From NCBI RefSeq assembly GCF_029223545.1, contig NZ_CP097870.1, positions 2,542,001 to 2,606,000 of the forward strand: 64,000 bases of DNA, written 5' to 3'. Below, piece after piece: positions 63,232 to 64,000 of this stretch. Origin of the DNA: Thauera sp. GDN1 (GTDB lineage Bacteria; Pseudomonadota; Gammaproteobacteria; Burkholderiales; Rhodocyclaceae). The notes below the pieces were generated by a model, which had not been told where the DNA came from, did no database searches, and worked only from the letters and a program-made list of their open reading frames with translations. A program made the translations under genes and the position numbers. Positions within the stretch are counted from its first letter, which is position 1. The number at the start of each line of letters is the position of its first letter.

Positions 63232-64000
63232 ATGCCCCTGATCGAACGCTTCCGCCTGAACAACCAGGTCGCCATCGTCACCGGCGCTGGCCGCGGCATT
63301 GGCCGTGCCATCGCCCTGAGCTACGCCGAGGCCGGCGCCGATGTGGTGTGCGCGGCACGCACGCTCGCCGACGTGGAAGCGGTCGCGGAAGAGATCCGCG
63401 CCCTCGGCCGCCGCGCGCTCGCGGTGCAGTGCGACGTCACCGAGCTGCCGCAACTGGCCGGCGTGGTCGAGGCCGCGATGAACACGTTCGGCCGCATCAC
63501 CCACCTGGTCAATAACGCCGGCGGCTCCGGCCCCAACGACCCGCTGAAGATGTCGGCAGACAAGTTCGAGGGCGTGTTCCGCTTCAACGTCAGCTCCGCC
63601 TACGAACTGACCCGCCTGTGCGTTCCGCACATGCGCACGGCCGGCGGCGGCAACGTGGTGAACATCACCTCGGGCGCGGCGCGCTACGCCCAGCCCTACT
63701 TCAGCGCCTACGGCACGGCCAAGGCCGCGCTGAGCCAGCTCACCCGCCTGCTGGCGCAGGACTTCGCCCCCGACGTGCGCGTCAATGCCATCGCGCCGGG
63801 GCCGATCATGACCGCCGCGCTCGACCGCGCCCTGCCCGCCAACATGCGCGAGGGCATGATCAAGAACACGCCGTTGAAACGCCTGGGCGAAGTCGAGGAC
63901 ATCGCCGCCGCCGCGCTCTACCTCGCTACCCCGGCATCCGCCTGGGTCACCGGCAAGATCATCGAAGTCGACGGCGGTGCCGAATCCAGCGTGTGGCCGG
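63232..64000 (+). CDS. SDR-family oxidoreductase, 3' end outside window
   Basis: At least 256 residues are visible. VTGAGRGIGRAIALSYAEAGADVVCAARTLADVE (Arg after strand 2, NADP possible), VNNAGGSGPND, catalytic Ser in NITSGAAR with YGTAK, and GKIIEVDGGAESSVWP near the end. It resembles 7-alpha-hydroxysteroid dehydrogenase-like SDRs. The usual family length suggests that only a few residues are missing past the window. It is co-transcribed with the flavin reductase gene behind sites O5/O6. Confidence 0.9.
   Translation, partial: MPLIERFRLNNQVAIVTGAGRGIGRAIALSYAEAGADVVCAARTLADVEAVAEEIRALGRRALAVQCDVTELPQLAGVVEAAMNTFGRITHLVNNAGGSGPNDPLKMSADKFEGVFRFNVSSAYELTRLCVPHMRTAGGGNVVNITSGAARYAQPYFSAYGTAKAALSQLTRLLAQDFAPDVRVNAIAPGPIMTAALDRALPANMREGMIKNTPLKRLGEVEDIAAAALYLATPASAWVTGKIIEVDGGAESSVWP

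Overview
The window is 64 kb of high-GC DNA with tightly packed genes. Codon use and gene content (PHA phasin, CysD/CysNC, and a PAPS-linked and steroid-type CoA catabolism) suggest a betaproteobacterium, most likely a Rhodocyclales member of the Thauera/Azoarcus type. The genus is an inference. No rRNA, tRNA or CRISPR array was seen.

Layout. (1) 1-4.3 kb: the end of an MFS transporter, a meta-cleavage-type hydrolase and a FadH-like Fe-S flavoprotein, closed by a clear terminator, then a small SnoaL-like protein. (2) 5-9.3 kb: a lower-GC, island-like stretch with NhaA, an intact IS630 element whose CTAG target can be reconstructed, a phasin and a VIT-family metal transporter. (3) 9.5-19.7 kb, minus strand: a 3090-residue cyclic beta-1,2-glucan synthase and three small envelope/stress proteins. 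(4) 20-27.8 kb: a complete coenzyme F420 set (F420:NADP reductase, cofE, cofD, cofC, fused cofG-cofH/fbiC), interrupted between cofD and cofC by an SLC13-type anion permease that lies between two near-identical direct repeats. (5) 27.9-37 kb: sulfate activation to PAPS (cysD, cysNC), PAP removal (cysQ), a TetR regulator, a sulfotransferase, a DUF1214-like protein, an SDR and an LLM-class, probably F420-dependent, oxidoreductase. (6) 37-46.7 kb, minus strand: an operon matching the actinobacterial igr/steroid side-chain operon (MaoC-DUF35 fusion, four acyl-CoA dehydrogenases, MaoC, Ltp2-like aldolase, SDR) plus an MFS exporter. (7) 47-64 kb: MFS, AraC with a bile-acid-symporter-like protein, enoyl-CoA hydratase, OYE-type reductase, acyl-CoA ligase, two KstD-like flavoproteins, aldehyde dehydrogenase, flavin reductase and several SDRs. 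This is consistent with steroid or polycyclic-terpenoid catabolism.

How the parts connect. A 16-bp inverted repeat (best copy TCGTCCGATCGGACGA) occurs six times, always in non-coding DNA before catabolic genes, and once before the F420:NADP reductase gene. This suggests one regulator, probably of TetR type, controls both steroid-type catabolism and F420 reduction. A second, different leader element recurs before the SLC13 permease, before cofC and, more diverged, before the TetR/sulfotransferase operon. That ties sulfate uptake, F420 synthesis and PAPS use together. The working hypothesis is an F420- and sulfation-assisted steroid or isoprenoid degradation system in a proteobacterium. The substrate cannot be fixed from sequence alone.
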